Under the pieces are notes generated by a model, which ran no database searches, was not told the origin of the DNA, and saw only the letters and a program-made list of their open reading frames with translations. A DNA stretch of 64,000 bases, taken from Atopsyche davidsoni (Eukaryota > Arthropoda > Insecta > Trichoptera > Hydrobiosidae). Positions within the stretch are counted from its first letter, which is position 1; each line of letters starts with the position of its first letter. Where the stretch lies: NCBI GenBank assembly GCA_022113835.1, contig JAILWY010000026.1:3864001-3928000 (forward strand), in the 5' to 3' direction. Positions 21,632 through 33,259 of the stretch are shown here, piece by piece. Both the position numbers and the translations under genes were made by a program.

Positions 21632-24600
21632 ATGATTCAACAAGAGTCGGAGCCCTGTGCGGCGGATGAAACCCTGGAGGTCTCAGAGGTCCCAGATGTA
21701 GCAGAGGTCCCTGAGGCCCCAGTACGCACGTACGATGACCTGTTTCCTGCCCTTACCCCCCTGCAGGCCCCTTCTGTGCTCAACAATGACAACATGCGCG
21801 TGGGCTCCTCAGTTCTCACGCAGGTCAGTGTGACAAATCATAAATTAAAATTGTATAACTTTATGTATATGTTTTTATTTAAATATAAATTTTATCCCCC
21901 AATTTTAAAAACTCCTTGAATAAATTGTGGTATCATATGTGTGTAGTCCATAAATATTGATGCTTACATATCAGCCTATAAAGTATTGAATCACCTAATG
22001 ATGGTTGCTTTTATAGGCAATTATGAAGCTAATTAAATATATTATGCCCATCATTCATGAGCTGATTCATAAACTTGTTTTTATTTATTCTTATAATTTT
22101 TAGTGTAGAAAGTACAATGAATTTCTAAAAATACTTTTTATTTCAAGGTTTTTGTGGTTCCCTCAACTGAACGCAAGCAAGATCATTCTGATAAGTTTGG
22201 AGAAGGAGAATCTCTCCGTACCTGTCAGAATATCACTCGCGAGACAGGAGCACATATTGAGATCTCTGGTAGCCGAGACCAGAGCCTAACCTTTGTGGTT
22301 ACCGGCAAGAAGTCTGCCGTTATAGACGCTCGTCGCCGAATTCTCACCAGTTTTCAAACTCAGGTATGCCCATACGATTTGAACTGCATTAATTCAAATA
22401 TTTATTCAGTTGTATATGCAGGAGAAAATTCCACATTGACTATTTACTTGAATCATTATTTTCTTAACAGTTATATGCAAACAAATTTCATATTACACCT
22501 GTATAAAGTAGGCAATCAAGATATTTAAATATAATCTCTCGAGGATCATTCAGAAAACGATTAAGGTAAAATTATTGCTGTTAATTACCCTCAGCATTGC
22601 ACTGTATTAAAATATTTTATTTCTGTCCTCAGGCTAGCAAGCAAATTAGCATTCCCAAGGAACACCATCGATGGATCTTGGGCAAGCAGGGACAGCGCCT
22701 CAAGGAACTGGAGCGTACCACGGCTACCAAAATTTCTGTTCCGGTCATTGATAACAACTCTGACACTATTACCATCACTGGTACTAAGGAAGGCATCGAA
22801 ATGGCTGAGCACGAGATCAAGATCACTTCTGATGAGCAGGTAATTTTGTACATAAGACAAATTAATGCAATGTGAAAAATTGTGATTGAATCTTCAAGTT
22901 TAAATAAAAAAAAAATTTTTTAGTCTCGCAAAGCTTTTGAGAGGGTCACAGTGCCTAAAATCTATCACCCATTCATCTTTGGGGCTTATAATGAGAACCT
23001 CAATGCCATGATCGCGGAGACGGGAGCTCGCATAAATATACCCCCTCCCTCGGTTATGACGGATGAAATCGTTATCGCTGGAGAGAAAGAAGGAGTTCTT
23101 GCAGCTAAGGCTAAGATCGAGGCTATATACAAGGAAATGGTATGTTTTCATTATTGTGTGGTGGTCCAAGTTGCTAATGAAGTTGCACGCATTTTATATT
23201 TTAAATGTTTCAGGATAAGAAATGCACAATTGTGAGTGTGGAAGTCCCTAAGTCTCAGCACAAGTACGTGATAGGCTTACGAGGCGCTACTATTCAAGAA
23301 ATACTCAAGGAAACTGGTGTTTCTGTAGAGATGCCTCCCAATGACTCGGCCACAGGAACTATTAACCTCAGAGGCCCTCACGATAAGCTTGGCCCCGGTG
23401 AGAACATTTAACCTGCTGAGTATTCTGTCAACACATAAGAAATGTTCCTATTTATAATAATGTGATTGTATTTCAGCATTGACTAAAGTATGCGAGAAGG
23501 CTAACTCTCGGCGTGCTACCAATGTCAACGCCCCTGCGTGGATTTATAAGTATATCATTGGCAAAAAAGGTGCTAAGATAAAGAAAATCACCCAAGACTT
23601 CCCCAAGGTAATATAATGTTTAAAATCATCTTAGCCTCTTTAACTATGTTATGAGGTTATTGAATCTTCCTTATGGTCAAAATTACAAAATTTTGTGTCT
23701 TTTTTAGGTAAACCTTGAATTCCCAGAAGGAGAGGACAAAATTAAGATAGAGGGGCCTCCTGAGGAAGTGGAAAAAGCTCAGGCCGAACTCGACAGTATT
23801 GTCAGAAACCTTCAGGAGACTCTCACTTTTGTTGAGATCAACCTGGATCAAAAGTTCTCCAAACACATTGTCGGCAAGGCTGGAGCCAATGGTAAGTTCT
23901 TGATATGGACTTTCACTCTTGAGCTTTGTATGCAATAATAATAATAATTTGTAATAATTTTTTTTCAAAGATGAATAATTTTATCATAATGCTTTCAGTG
24001 AATCGACTGAAGGATGAACATGGTGTGATCATTAATGTCGGTGATAACATCAGAATAGAAGGAAGCCACGAGGGAGTCGCTGCAGTTGAAAAAGAATTGT
24101 GCAATATGATCAGCAAGTTAGAAAATGAAAGAGAGAAGGACGTAATCATAGATCACAAATATTTCAAGAGCCTCATAGGATCCAAGGGAGAAAATATTAA
24201 AGAAATCAAAGAAAAATTCAACAATCAAGTTCAAATTATTGTCCCTAACCACGGCGAGAAGCGTGACATCGTCAAACTAAAGGGTCCATGTGAGGATGTA
24301 GAACAGTGCCACAAGTATCTCCTAAAGGTTGTCAAGGAACTTACGGAAGCCTCTTACGTCCAGGAAGTGCCCATATTTAAGCAGTTCCATAAATTTGTGA
24401 TTGGAAAAGGAGGTGCTAACATCCGGAAGATTCGGGATGAAACGCAGACCAAGATCGATCTTCCCGCTGAGGGTGACCGGAATGAAGCTATTACTGTAAC
24501 TGGTAAAAAGCAGAATGTGGAGGAGGCCATCAAGAGGATACGAAAGATCAATGCAGAATTAGCCAACGTTGTCACAGAAGAAGTTACAATACCACCCAAA

Positions 24601-27600
24601 TTCTACAACTCTCTTATTGGCACGCGGGGTAAGCTCGTTCACTCTATCATGGAGGAATGCGGAGGTGTGAGTATAAAATTCCCGCCCGCTGAGAGCAAGA
24701 GTGATAAAGTCAGCATTCGCGGTCCAGCTGAAGAGGTAGAACGGGCCAAACAGCAGTTACTGGAATTGGCTTCCGAGCGCCAGCTATCATCATTCTCATG
24801 TGAGGTTCGCGCTAATCCCCAACATCACAAGTTCCTTATCGGCAAGAGCGGTGCTAATATTAAGAAGTTGCGCGAGCAGACGGGAGCACGTATCATCTTC
24901 CCCAGTGAGCAGGACACTGACCGAGAGGCTATCACCATCATAGGTAATATTCCATATATCGGCCTCAGTAGAGATAAGATAGACGTGGGTCACAGGTCAT
25001 CTCGGCGATGCCAGTTGTACTGTGAATTCACTATCTCAAATGTAAATTGACCTTACAATTTGCAATTTCTAACTTAAGAACTGATTCTGATATTTACCTT
25101 TAAAAACCACAAAAGCAATGTTTGAATTTCCAGACAACTGTAAATAAATACAAAAGAATTTATTTAAAATATGATTATTATATACTTACTAGTAATGTAG
25201 CCCGTCACAAAATGACGTATTTGATGAACGATGCGTCTAAATTCTCGCGGTGAACGACATCTCGCGGCGAATTCGTACATATTGAAATTCGCTAAAGCAT
25301 ATTTTAAAGTTTATGAATGAAAATATTATCCTATCGTCTTGAAATTCGGCACATAGCTGCGGAAAAATTTACTTAACTTATGTGCAAAAAATCAGCGTTG
25401 TATCTTTTAAGATATTCTATACAGAACGGAAAAACGAAACATACACACATACAAACAAACACACAATGGCTATTATTATAGTAGATTAGTGCCTAGAAAG
25501 CACATTACATAAATGCATAATATTGCCATTATGTATTTAGTCAAAAGATAAACATGAATTTATTTGACATATTATCAACTCACTCACAAGTATTACTGCT
25601 CAAAAATAACATGCAGTAAGTGTTTATTCTATTATATAGAGGGACTACACAAATGCCAACCATATCCAAATTTATTAACATTAAATATTATAAATTTAGT
25701 TTTTAGTAAACTGTTATTTGAGCGTATTTGTATTTACTTACATCAGGCCGCCAAGAAGCTGTGGAGGATGCACGAGTGCGCTTGGAGGCCAGCATCCGTG
25801 ACATCGATAACATTGTGGAGGGGAGCACGGACGTGGAAGTCAAGCATCACCGTCATTTTGTGGCCAGGCGTGGCGAGGTTCTGAACCGTATATCCGATGA
25901 CTGCGGGGGTGTACAGATCTCTTTCCCTCGCCATGGAGTCAACTCCACACGAGTCGCTCTCAAGGGACCCAAGGAATGCATTGCCGTTGCCATTCAACGT
26001 ATCACTGATGTTGTAGCTGATCTGGAAGCTCAGGTTCAAATATTTTTCATTTTAATTTGGGCTTAATTAAATCCACGTACTATTTGAAGATAGATATTGC
26101 AATTAATTATAATTAATTCTAAAATACCGCCGGATGGAATTAAAAATAAAATAATCCCCTTTTCTATTGAATTCATTGATTAGTTGATAATTTTATACAT
26201 ATGCATATGGCAAGCATTTTAAATTATCATGCTAATCAAATGGAAAAAATATATAATTTGAAACAGTTACGAAGACAATTTTTTCACCACTATTTGTTTT
26301 TTGCTTTTGTTGATCAAATACATGTAACCCGGGATATCTGGTATCGATAAACATTCTTACCCACATTATATAGTATTGGTAAAAATCCTATATCTTATTT
26401 ATTCATCTATGTATTTACGAAGATCCCTGACCACTTTTTATAAGTTTGAAAATGAGAATTTAAATTTTGCTATACAATTATTATATTGATCTCAATATTT
26501 CTACATGCTCTTTTGTTGCAATATTACTAAATGTTTGTATGTTCAGTGAATGCCGTATGGATGCTTGTTTCCATGTGGCATGTGTGATGGGTGGGCATTT
26601 AGTTTGAAATATCATTCCTAAGATTGTTGGGTAGATACCAATAAAATATATTTCTTACAGGTCACAATTGAGTGCATAATTCCTCAAAAGTATCACCGCA
26701 GTGTTATGGGAGCCAAGGGCTGCAAAGTCCAGGGCATTGCAGCAGAGCATGATGTTCAGATCAAATTCCCTGACCGCGATACTGCCGAGCGAGCGGTTCT
26801 CGTAAATGGTGCACCACAAATTAATGGAGACGAGCCCCCGCCAGAGGTGCAGCCTGAGTCCCAACCTGGCCCGGCTCCCGGTGATATCATTCGCGTTCAC
26901 GGCCGCCTCGATAATTGCAATGCTGCCAAACAAGCCCTCCTTGATCAGGTCTGATCCTATTAGTTACTCCTCTCCTGAACACAATGATGATTTACTTCAA
27001 ACAGAAAACATAACATTTGCACATGTTTTAGGTTCCAGTAACTGTTGACGTAATGGTGCCTCATGATATCCATCGATCTATCATCGGCCAGCGCGGTCGA
27101 GATGTAAGAGACTTCCAGACTCGATATGATGTTCACATTTCTCTATCTCCCCCGGAACAGAAACTTGATCTTATACAGGTATTGAAATTTCAAAATAATC
27201 AGTCAAAATATAAAAGTATTTCACTTAACATATATTTATAATTCAATTATTTTCTTGCTTAGATTTCTGGAACTCCTGCTAACGTAGAAGAAGCAAAGAA
27301 GGCAATCGAAGAACGCTGCCTGAAATCCTTTGAGGTTAAGCTAGAAGTGGATCCAGAGTACCATCCAATGCTTATTGGCAGAGGTGGCTCTGTCATCACC
27401 AAGATTCGTACTGCTCATAACGTCCAAATTAACCTTCCTAAAAAAGGAGAACCCGAAGAGCATGTCATCACTATTCAGGGATTCGAAGAGGACGCTCTTG
27501 GAGCTCGAGATGAAATCCTGAAGATTGTCAATGGCTTAGTAGGCTTACGTTTTATTTTTAAATGTTTTTAGGTAAAATAGCATGCATGTATTAACAGTAT

Positions 27601-28333
27601 TTGATTTTCAGAACAACATGATAAAGGAGGAAGTAAAAATTGACTTCCGAGTGCATTCCCGTCTCATCGGTTCGCGAGGACGGAACATTCGCAAGATCAT
27701 GGATGAGTACAAGGTTGATATCAGGTTCCCGCGTGGTAATGGTGACCCTAATCTTGTCACCATCATCGGTGCCAGTGCAGATCTCGTGGAGGAGGCTAGG
27801 AACACATTAGAAAACCTCCAGGAGGAATATGTAAGGAATTACCTTTATTGATATTTTTCATAATGCCATTAAATAAGGCTTCTCAGTTAATAATATTATG
27901 ACATGGTTTTTTTAAAACTATTTGATATGAATTCCTGTTTATATTTCAAGACAATACATAATCTATAAATAATAATTATTATTATTAATAGAATATGTGA
28001 ATAAAAAAGCAAAAATTATTTGTAATTTTTTTTATAAATTTATAAATTTTATAAATTTATAAATTTTATAAATTTTACATTAATTTTAATATCTCTAATT
28101 GAATTTGTGGTTAACAGATGCAAGATGTATCAGAGGCGGAGATGAGGGACAGTTACCGGCCCAGTGCAGGCGCTGAGTTGGCGGAGAATAAGCCCGAGTC
28201 GACGGGCTTTGTGGTGCCAGCAGGTCCATGGGAACGTCCGGCGCCAGATACTGCCTCCACACAAGAATTCCCCTCGTTTGGGCCTGTGGATGGAGTCTCA
28301 GCACCGCTGTCTGCCTGGGGTCCCAGGCGCTAG
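21632..28333 (+). CDS. Dp1: Vigilin (HDLBP / Dp1), multi-KH RNA-binding protein
   Basis: Complete plus-strand coding region, 3708 bases and 1235 residues. Exons: 21632-21823, 22148-22363, 22633-22839, 22924-23139, 23214-23397, 23477-23607, 23708-23891, 23999-24943, 25747-26033, 26661-26948, 27032-27178, 27263-27538, 27612-27830, 28118-28333. After an acidic N-terminus with YDDLFPALTP it has about 15 KH domains. Visible GxxG loops include GKQG, GLRG, GKKG, GKAG, GSKG, GKGG, GTRG, GKSG, GAKG, GQRG, GRGG and GSRG. Two are degenerate (GAYN in the third domain, ARRG in the eleventh), and the first domain lacks a clear GxxG, as is usual in vigilins. The C-terminus ends EFPSFGPVDG...AWGPRR. Vigilin binds rRNA, tRNA and mRNA at the ER and, in flies, dodeca-satellite DNA in heterochromatin. 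Most exon borders fall between KH units, but one 945-base exon fuses four. The start ATG follows an in-frame GTG and gives the family N-terminus. Confidence 0.97.
25186..25500 (+). repeat. Interspersed repeat in a vigilin intron
   Basis: Begins TACTAGTAATGTAGCCCGTC and continues through a non-coding body to a tail rich in ACAC/AAAC runs and ATTATTATAGTAGATTAG. The first about 48 bases are also present at 4102-4150. The simple-sequence tail suggests a retroposon-type or Helitron-type end; the class is not certain. Confidence 0.55.
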
Positions 28334-30328
28334 AGACCTAGATGCCTGCCTTGCCTGATAGCCGGAATCGGGATATATTTTTGGCTCCCCGATGAGAGGT
28401 TCCGCAGGGATCGTCTCGGTCATGAAAATATTTTTCTGTCATTGTAAATATAATATAGTTTTAGGGGTACATCATGATCGATTTGTCAGATAAGAAAGAT
28501 TAATCAATTTTAAGAAAATATATTTTGTGAAAATTGTCGCAGCTTATGAAATAAATATATATTGGATACATAGGGACGAGAAGAGAAGATATCGTATCTC
28601 TCGGCACGTCTCCTTTGTTCCTTCTGTTAAGAAATACTCCCTTTAAAGCCGATATCGTACCAGACATGTTAGTTGCACACTGAACTGTCTCCGATGATGC
28701 ATTGTTTAGTCAATCTGAGACCTGTCTTCTGGCTTGATTCATCTTTTTGATTTAATATATGCCTATATGTATACATATACATATGTATATGTATATATGT
28801 TGAATTTTTAGAAAAATATGTATTTGGAAGACTTTTTATTGTGCAATAATAGTGTAAATAGGTTTTTTATGTCTCATAATTCTATTTTTGTGAATCTAAT
28901 TGAAAATATAAATAATTTAATTGAGAGTTATGGAGGGCTGTCGGTCAGACAACCAACACTATGATTGAAAAATTGTGCCTTTATATGCTTTCGCTTTTAC
29001 ATGTGTTTATAATATTATATGGATTATCTCGTTAGATATATTCACAGTTTATATGAAAGTGTTATTTAGCAATATGGATTGTGTTCTACCCCTGGAGCGT
29101 CGCGGTCGTCCTGCACCTCTGCTAGTGTCTAGTGCCAAACAAACTATCTTCCCTTGCAATAATCTCACGGGTGCTAACGTATGTCGCATTTGTTATTCCG
29201 TGTCGCACCGGATGTTGGAGGGTTTCTTTCTATCCGTACTTTTCATTTTCGTGAGCCACATTATTATTGTACATTATGTGTTTGTTATTGGAAAATATGA
29301 ATTTTATTAATAGACTGATAACAAAGAGTGTATTATGTATCAATATACGCTATAAGATCATCTTTTGTAATTAATTTTGATAAGGAAATTTGGACATGTA
29401 CATAACACTCGCTCTGCTGAAGTCGGGAGACTTGTACATCTGACGGGGATGTGAGATTGAATATTATTATATATTCCACATAAAACATTTTTTGGTTTTT
29501 TTTTTTAATTTATTTCTATAAGTACCACAAATAAAGCACCTTAAAATTATTGCCCCTAATGGCAAAAATCAAGAAATGAGTGAAGGTGAGCGTATTAATA
29601 TTGCAACCATGATACATTCTTGTTTTGATAATTGCTGATAACAGAAATTATCTACATAGAGTGCGTGAATTTTTATTATATATTTTTGAAAAATATACAT
29701 GGATTTTTCTTCACTTTTTTTGGATTCGAACTTACTCCCACACAATGCGGTATGGCCCTGCAACTTACATGGGTCGAGTGTTTGATAGATGTGTGAACCG
29801 TTTACCTAAGAACATGGTAGGCACAATGGAGTTTAGCCTGTAAAATCAAAAGCAATTGAAAATTATAATGCTAATCAAACTTCATTGTTGATAAGTTATA
29901 CTCTTCGAGTATGGTAAGAATAAGAAAGATATTTTATAAGGTGGAAAGATCAAAAGAGGTATTTAAAATATATCAGTAAATTTATTTTATTACATTTTTA
30001 CTGCCACTTTTTGAAGTACTTAAAATGTTTAATTTTTTACAAAAAGTTTCTTAACAATTTTTTTTTGTACAAAAATTCAGAAAAAAAATTGTTAAGTCGA
30101 CAATGATTAATACTCAGGTTTGGATTTGTTGAGCTTGATAAAACATAAGCTCTTGAAAAAAGAAAAAAATCCATAAGTAAAATGTAAAGGTTTCTTGGCT
30201 GATTACTTATTTTAATAAATTTATCTAAATCATAGATAGAGAGTTAGTCGTTATAACAGCTATTTAGTCATTGCTAACTTATATTTTTAGAAAAAATTGG
30301 TCTAAGCCTTTTTGCGTTTTATCACCTA
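28334..30328. other. Vigilin 3' UTR and spacer
   Basis: A polyadenylation signal AATAAA at 28550 lies about 220 bases after the vigilin stop codon; another AATAAA lies near 29530. No further gene is recognised. Frames at 28975-29310 and 29625-29843 have no family similarity. Confidence 0.5.
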
Positions 30329-31612
30329 CTAAATAGGCAAAACCTCTTTAGTATTTTTGTACGACTTAAATAAAATAATGGGTGAGGAGTCTGATTTGTT
30401 CATATCTTGTTGATTGTGATCGATGATAATTTGACTCTGCGTTAAATCTGGACAGAAGTACAAGGTCTCGGAGTCTAGGGCTTGTCCCTCAGCGGCTGCA
30501 GCAAGCAACACTTCCATGCTGGTTTTGTTAGGCGTTTCCTCGTAGTCTTGGTGGAGCACAATGATCTGCTGTCCTTCAGGGTCTGTATAAACCTCTACCT
30601 GTTGCTCTGTATCTTGGCAATTTATGATAGTCTGAGTGCCAGAATGTTCGGATTTGGTCTGTTGAGATGTACGAGGTCGGGGACTACTGCGGGGTATACG
30701 ACGTTTCCTAGTGATGCGAGTGGTATTTACAGGAGGTTTGAAACCAATAGGCATGAGACCAATATCAGCTATGCTCTGCATGTCAGGCATCTGCCGAGTT
30801 AGACAGTTTCGTGTGTGCTTGGAGGCCAATTGAGAGCACACTTTCCTATTGGGCTCAGTAAATACCTTTTTGATGGACCATCCTAAAATTTCCATTCCTT
30901 TTTTAGTGGAAGGCATCATGGAAGGTGGAGCAATTGTATCTGAAGCATCGAGCAGCTGCCTCTTGAAAATTTTGGGATGGATAATAGTCACAGTAGCCTT
31001 ATCAGTTCGCCAGGAATGCCTAAGTTTGGACCCCCTCTCGGAATACAGAGAGTATCGTTCATTTGAATATTCTGTTTCATTATTACCATTTGATAATATT
31101 GAACAGGTCTGCCCAACTCTAGGATATTGATACCTGCCAGGACGAGTGCGATTTAGCAAAGGAGTTGAAGAGGTGGGAGGTCTTGGAGTGTTGTTGAATC
31201 TATGGAAATTCTGACCGACACCAGTTTTAGTAGTTGAAATTTCACTACTTTCGAGTGGATCATGTGAATCTATTTCTGCAACGAAGGTTTCACAACTGAT
31301 AAAAGATCGATCAAACGGCTCTCTAATTGGATTCACAATGAAATGCCCATCTTCAATGCAGGGCAGGATAACGCGTGTCCCATCGTCGTCAACTTGTATG
31401 TAAGATTGTAGGTCATTGTGAGTTTCAGTAGCTATTGCTTCGTTTTCTTGACAAGTGAAAAAATTTATTTGGGTTTCATTTCCCTGAGAATAATGTGTTT
31501 GTGCTTCATTTATTTTAATGATATCGGATGAATCATTTATGTCTTTTCTGTGAGAGGTCAGCAATACTTTACTAAGCCAACCAGAGTCGACAAGATAGAC
31601 ATTTTGATCCAT
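30329..31612 (-). CDS. Uncharacterised single-exon protein, 427 residues
   Basis: An uninterrupted minus-strand frame starts at the ATG at 31612 (MDQNVYLVDSGWLSKVLL) and ends at 30329. I do not recognise it. The protein is hydrophilic and Ser/Thr/Asn/Gln-rich with no signal peptide or membrane helix. The middle holds a proline/arginine patch (TPRPPTSSTPLLNRTRPGR), then a more conserved-looking block around residues 215-275 (ATVTIIHPKIFKRQLLDAS, KGMEILGWSIKKVFTEP, RKVC), followed by a basic RITRKRRIPRSSPRPR segment that could be a nuclear signal. The C-terminal part is acidic and Gln-rich. Codon use looks like real coding DNA and the opposite strand has no long frame. A nuclear or chromatin role is a guess. 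Confidence 0.7.
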   Translation of the reverse strand: MDQNVYLVDSGWLSKVLLTSHRKDINDSSDIIKINEAQTHYSQGNETQINFFTCQENEAIATETHNDLQSYIQVDDDGTRVILPCIEDGHFIVNPIREPFDRSFISCETFVAEIDSHDPLESSEISTTKTGVGQNFHRFNNTPRPPTSSTPLLNRTRPGRYQYPRVGQTCSILSNGNNETEYSNERYSLYSERGSKLRHSWRTDKATVTIIHPKIFKRQLLDASDTIAPPSMMPSTKKGMEILGWSIKKVFTEPNRKVCSQLASKHTRNCLTRQMPDMQSIADIGLMPIGFKPPVNTTRITRKRRIPRSSPRPRTSQQTKSEHSGTQTIINCQDTEQQVEVYTDPEGQQIIVLHQDYEETPNKTSMEVLLAAAAEGQALDSETLYFCPDLTQSQIIIDHNQQDMNKSDSSPIILFKSYKNTKEVLPI

Positions 31613-33130
31613 GATATACCGCAAACCGTAGGTATTTTAAAAACAATAAATACTTCAATTATTACTATTTCTTAAAGTATGCCACGCGATGATGTTGTTT
31701 TTCTGTTCATTTCATATCACATATATAAAATCTTACGAGAGTTTAGAATATTTTTCTAAACCTAAACAGATCCTAACTAACCAAGCACATGAGACAATAC
31801 CAAACAACACGAAGTATACATAAAATGACAAGCAGACATAATTGCTAGTGATGGCCTAATCGGGTATAATAATTTATTTAGGTGACCATTTCGAATATCT
31901 TTAGTAATTTACTTTTCTAGATTTATTAGGTAGTCATTTATCATGATGTAATTTCTTCTGGAATCATTGAGAAGCAAACATACAAACATGATTGTACGAA
32001 TAATCCGTGAAACTTCCGTGTACGACAAAAGCTAAAAATGAAGTTTTTTTCGATGTATATAATTTTTTGATCCGGAAACTATAAAGTAAAGATTTTCAAA
32101 GTTATGCTAAATAAAATAGTTGTGCCACATATCACATCATCTACAATTGTTCATTCTATGAAATAGTCGAATAGACGTCACAACTTCAATGGATGATTTC
32201 ATAATCGATTAATTTTAGTAATCAACTGAATTCGAATATCTATTGACTTAAAATTATTTTACTATCGTAAAAAAGCTATCATTGATTATTGATCGATAAT
32301 CAGATGGCTTATTTTTAAAGAAGGAAATTTCCTGTGTAATGTAAAATTCGATTATCTGACTGATGTCCAGCGGTTTTTTCACAGGACCTTCTTGATATTA
32401 TGTTCAAGTGTACAATCGCTAATATAAACCCATCTTTATTTTTTGAGAGATAACCGATTATTTGTAAAAATATTCCAAAACTTAAAAATCTATTAAAAAA
32501 AAATCCGTGTATGAATCCTGCAAATTTTCCATTCAAGACCATTATTCATTTCTACCCTTAATTCATTAGCAAAATTGGCTTACTAAAAAAAAAACAAGTT
32601 GCAAGTACTCTAGTAGCGCTTTGTCTATGGTAGTAACTTTGAAACGTTGTTTTTTGATTGGTCAGAATTTTTCGCGCGCATTAATATAACTTATCATACT
32701 ATATCAGTTCAAGTCGAGCATAAAATGTTAATGAGTTAATAAGCATCCTTAATTTGTGATGACATATTTATCTTTAATTAATTAATTAATTTCAGAAATA
32801 TGCAATAAAAAAAACTGACATTTTCAAACTGTCTACAAACTTTTTCCAAGAGATATTATATAATTTTCTTTCTTTGGGTCTCTATTCTTACGAGTAGTGA
32901 GGTTATTCCAGGATATTGATTTCATCCTTAGTTTGTGTAATAAAAATTAAAAAATATATTTTCCAATTTTTTTAAAAATATTCACTTGAGTATTTATCTG
33001 GAATAAGTCCAACACCCCACACTCGGTAATTTTTATGATGCAAAAAAAATCATATTGCACATGAAAGCAGATTTTTTTTGGACTGAATTAACACAAGACT
33101 TTCTATATAGAACACAGAATAAGGATATAT
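31613..33130. other. AT-rich spacer
   Basis: No recognised gene. The region just above 31613 should hold the promoter of the single-exon gene. Low-complexity A/T runs dominate. Confidence 0.4.
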
Positions 33131-33145
33131 AAACTGACCTACCGT

Positions 33146-33237
33146 AGCATCCACCTACAGCTTCAGCTTTAGCATAACAATTAGAAATTTGGCACATTCC
33201 AGTTTTAGAGATGCAATTCCCGTACAAATCTTTGTAG
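33146..33237 (-). other. Possible cysteine-rich coding exon
   Basis: On the minus strand a short open segment encodes LYGNCISKTGMCQISNCYAK, then AEAVGGCY. It is bounded upstream by a pyrimidine-rich acceptor-like ATTTTTCTACAAAG and downstream by a donor-like CG|GTAGGT. The spacing C-x6-C-x4-C-x9-C resembles small secreted disulphide-rich peptides, but I cannot name a family or connect flanking exons. Confidence 0.3.
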
Positions 33238-33259
33238 AAAAATAAATTGAGTATCATCT

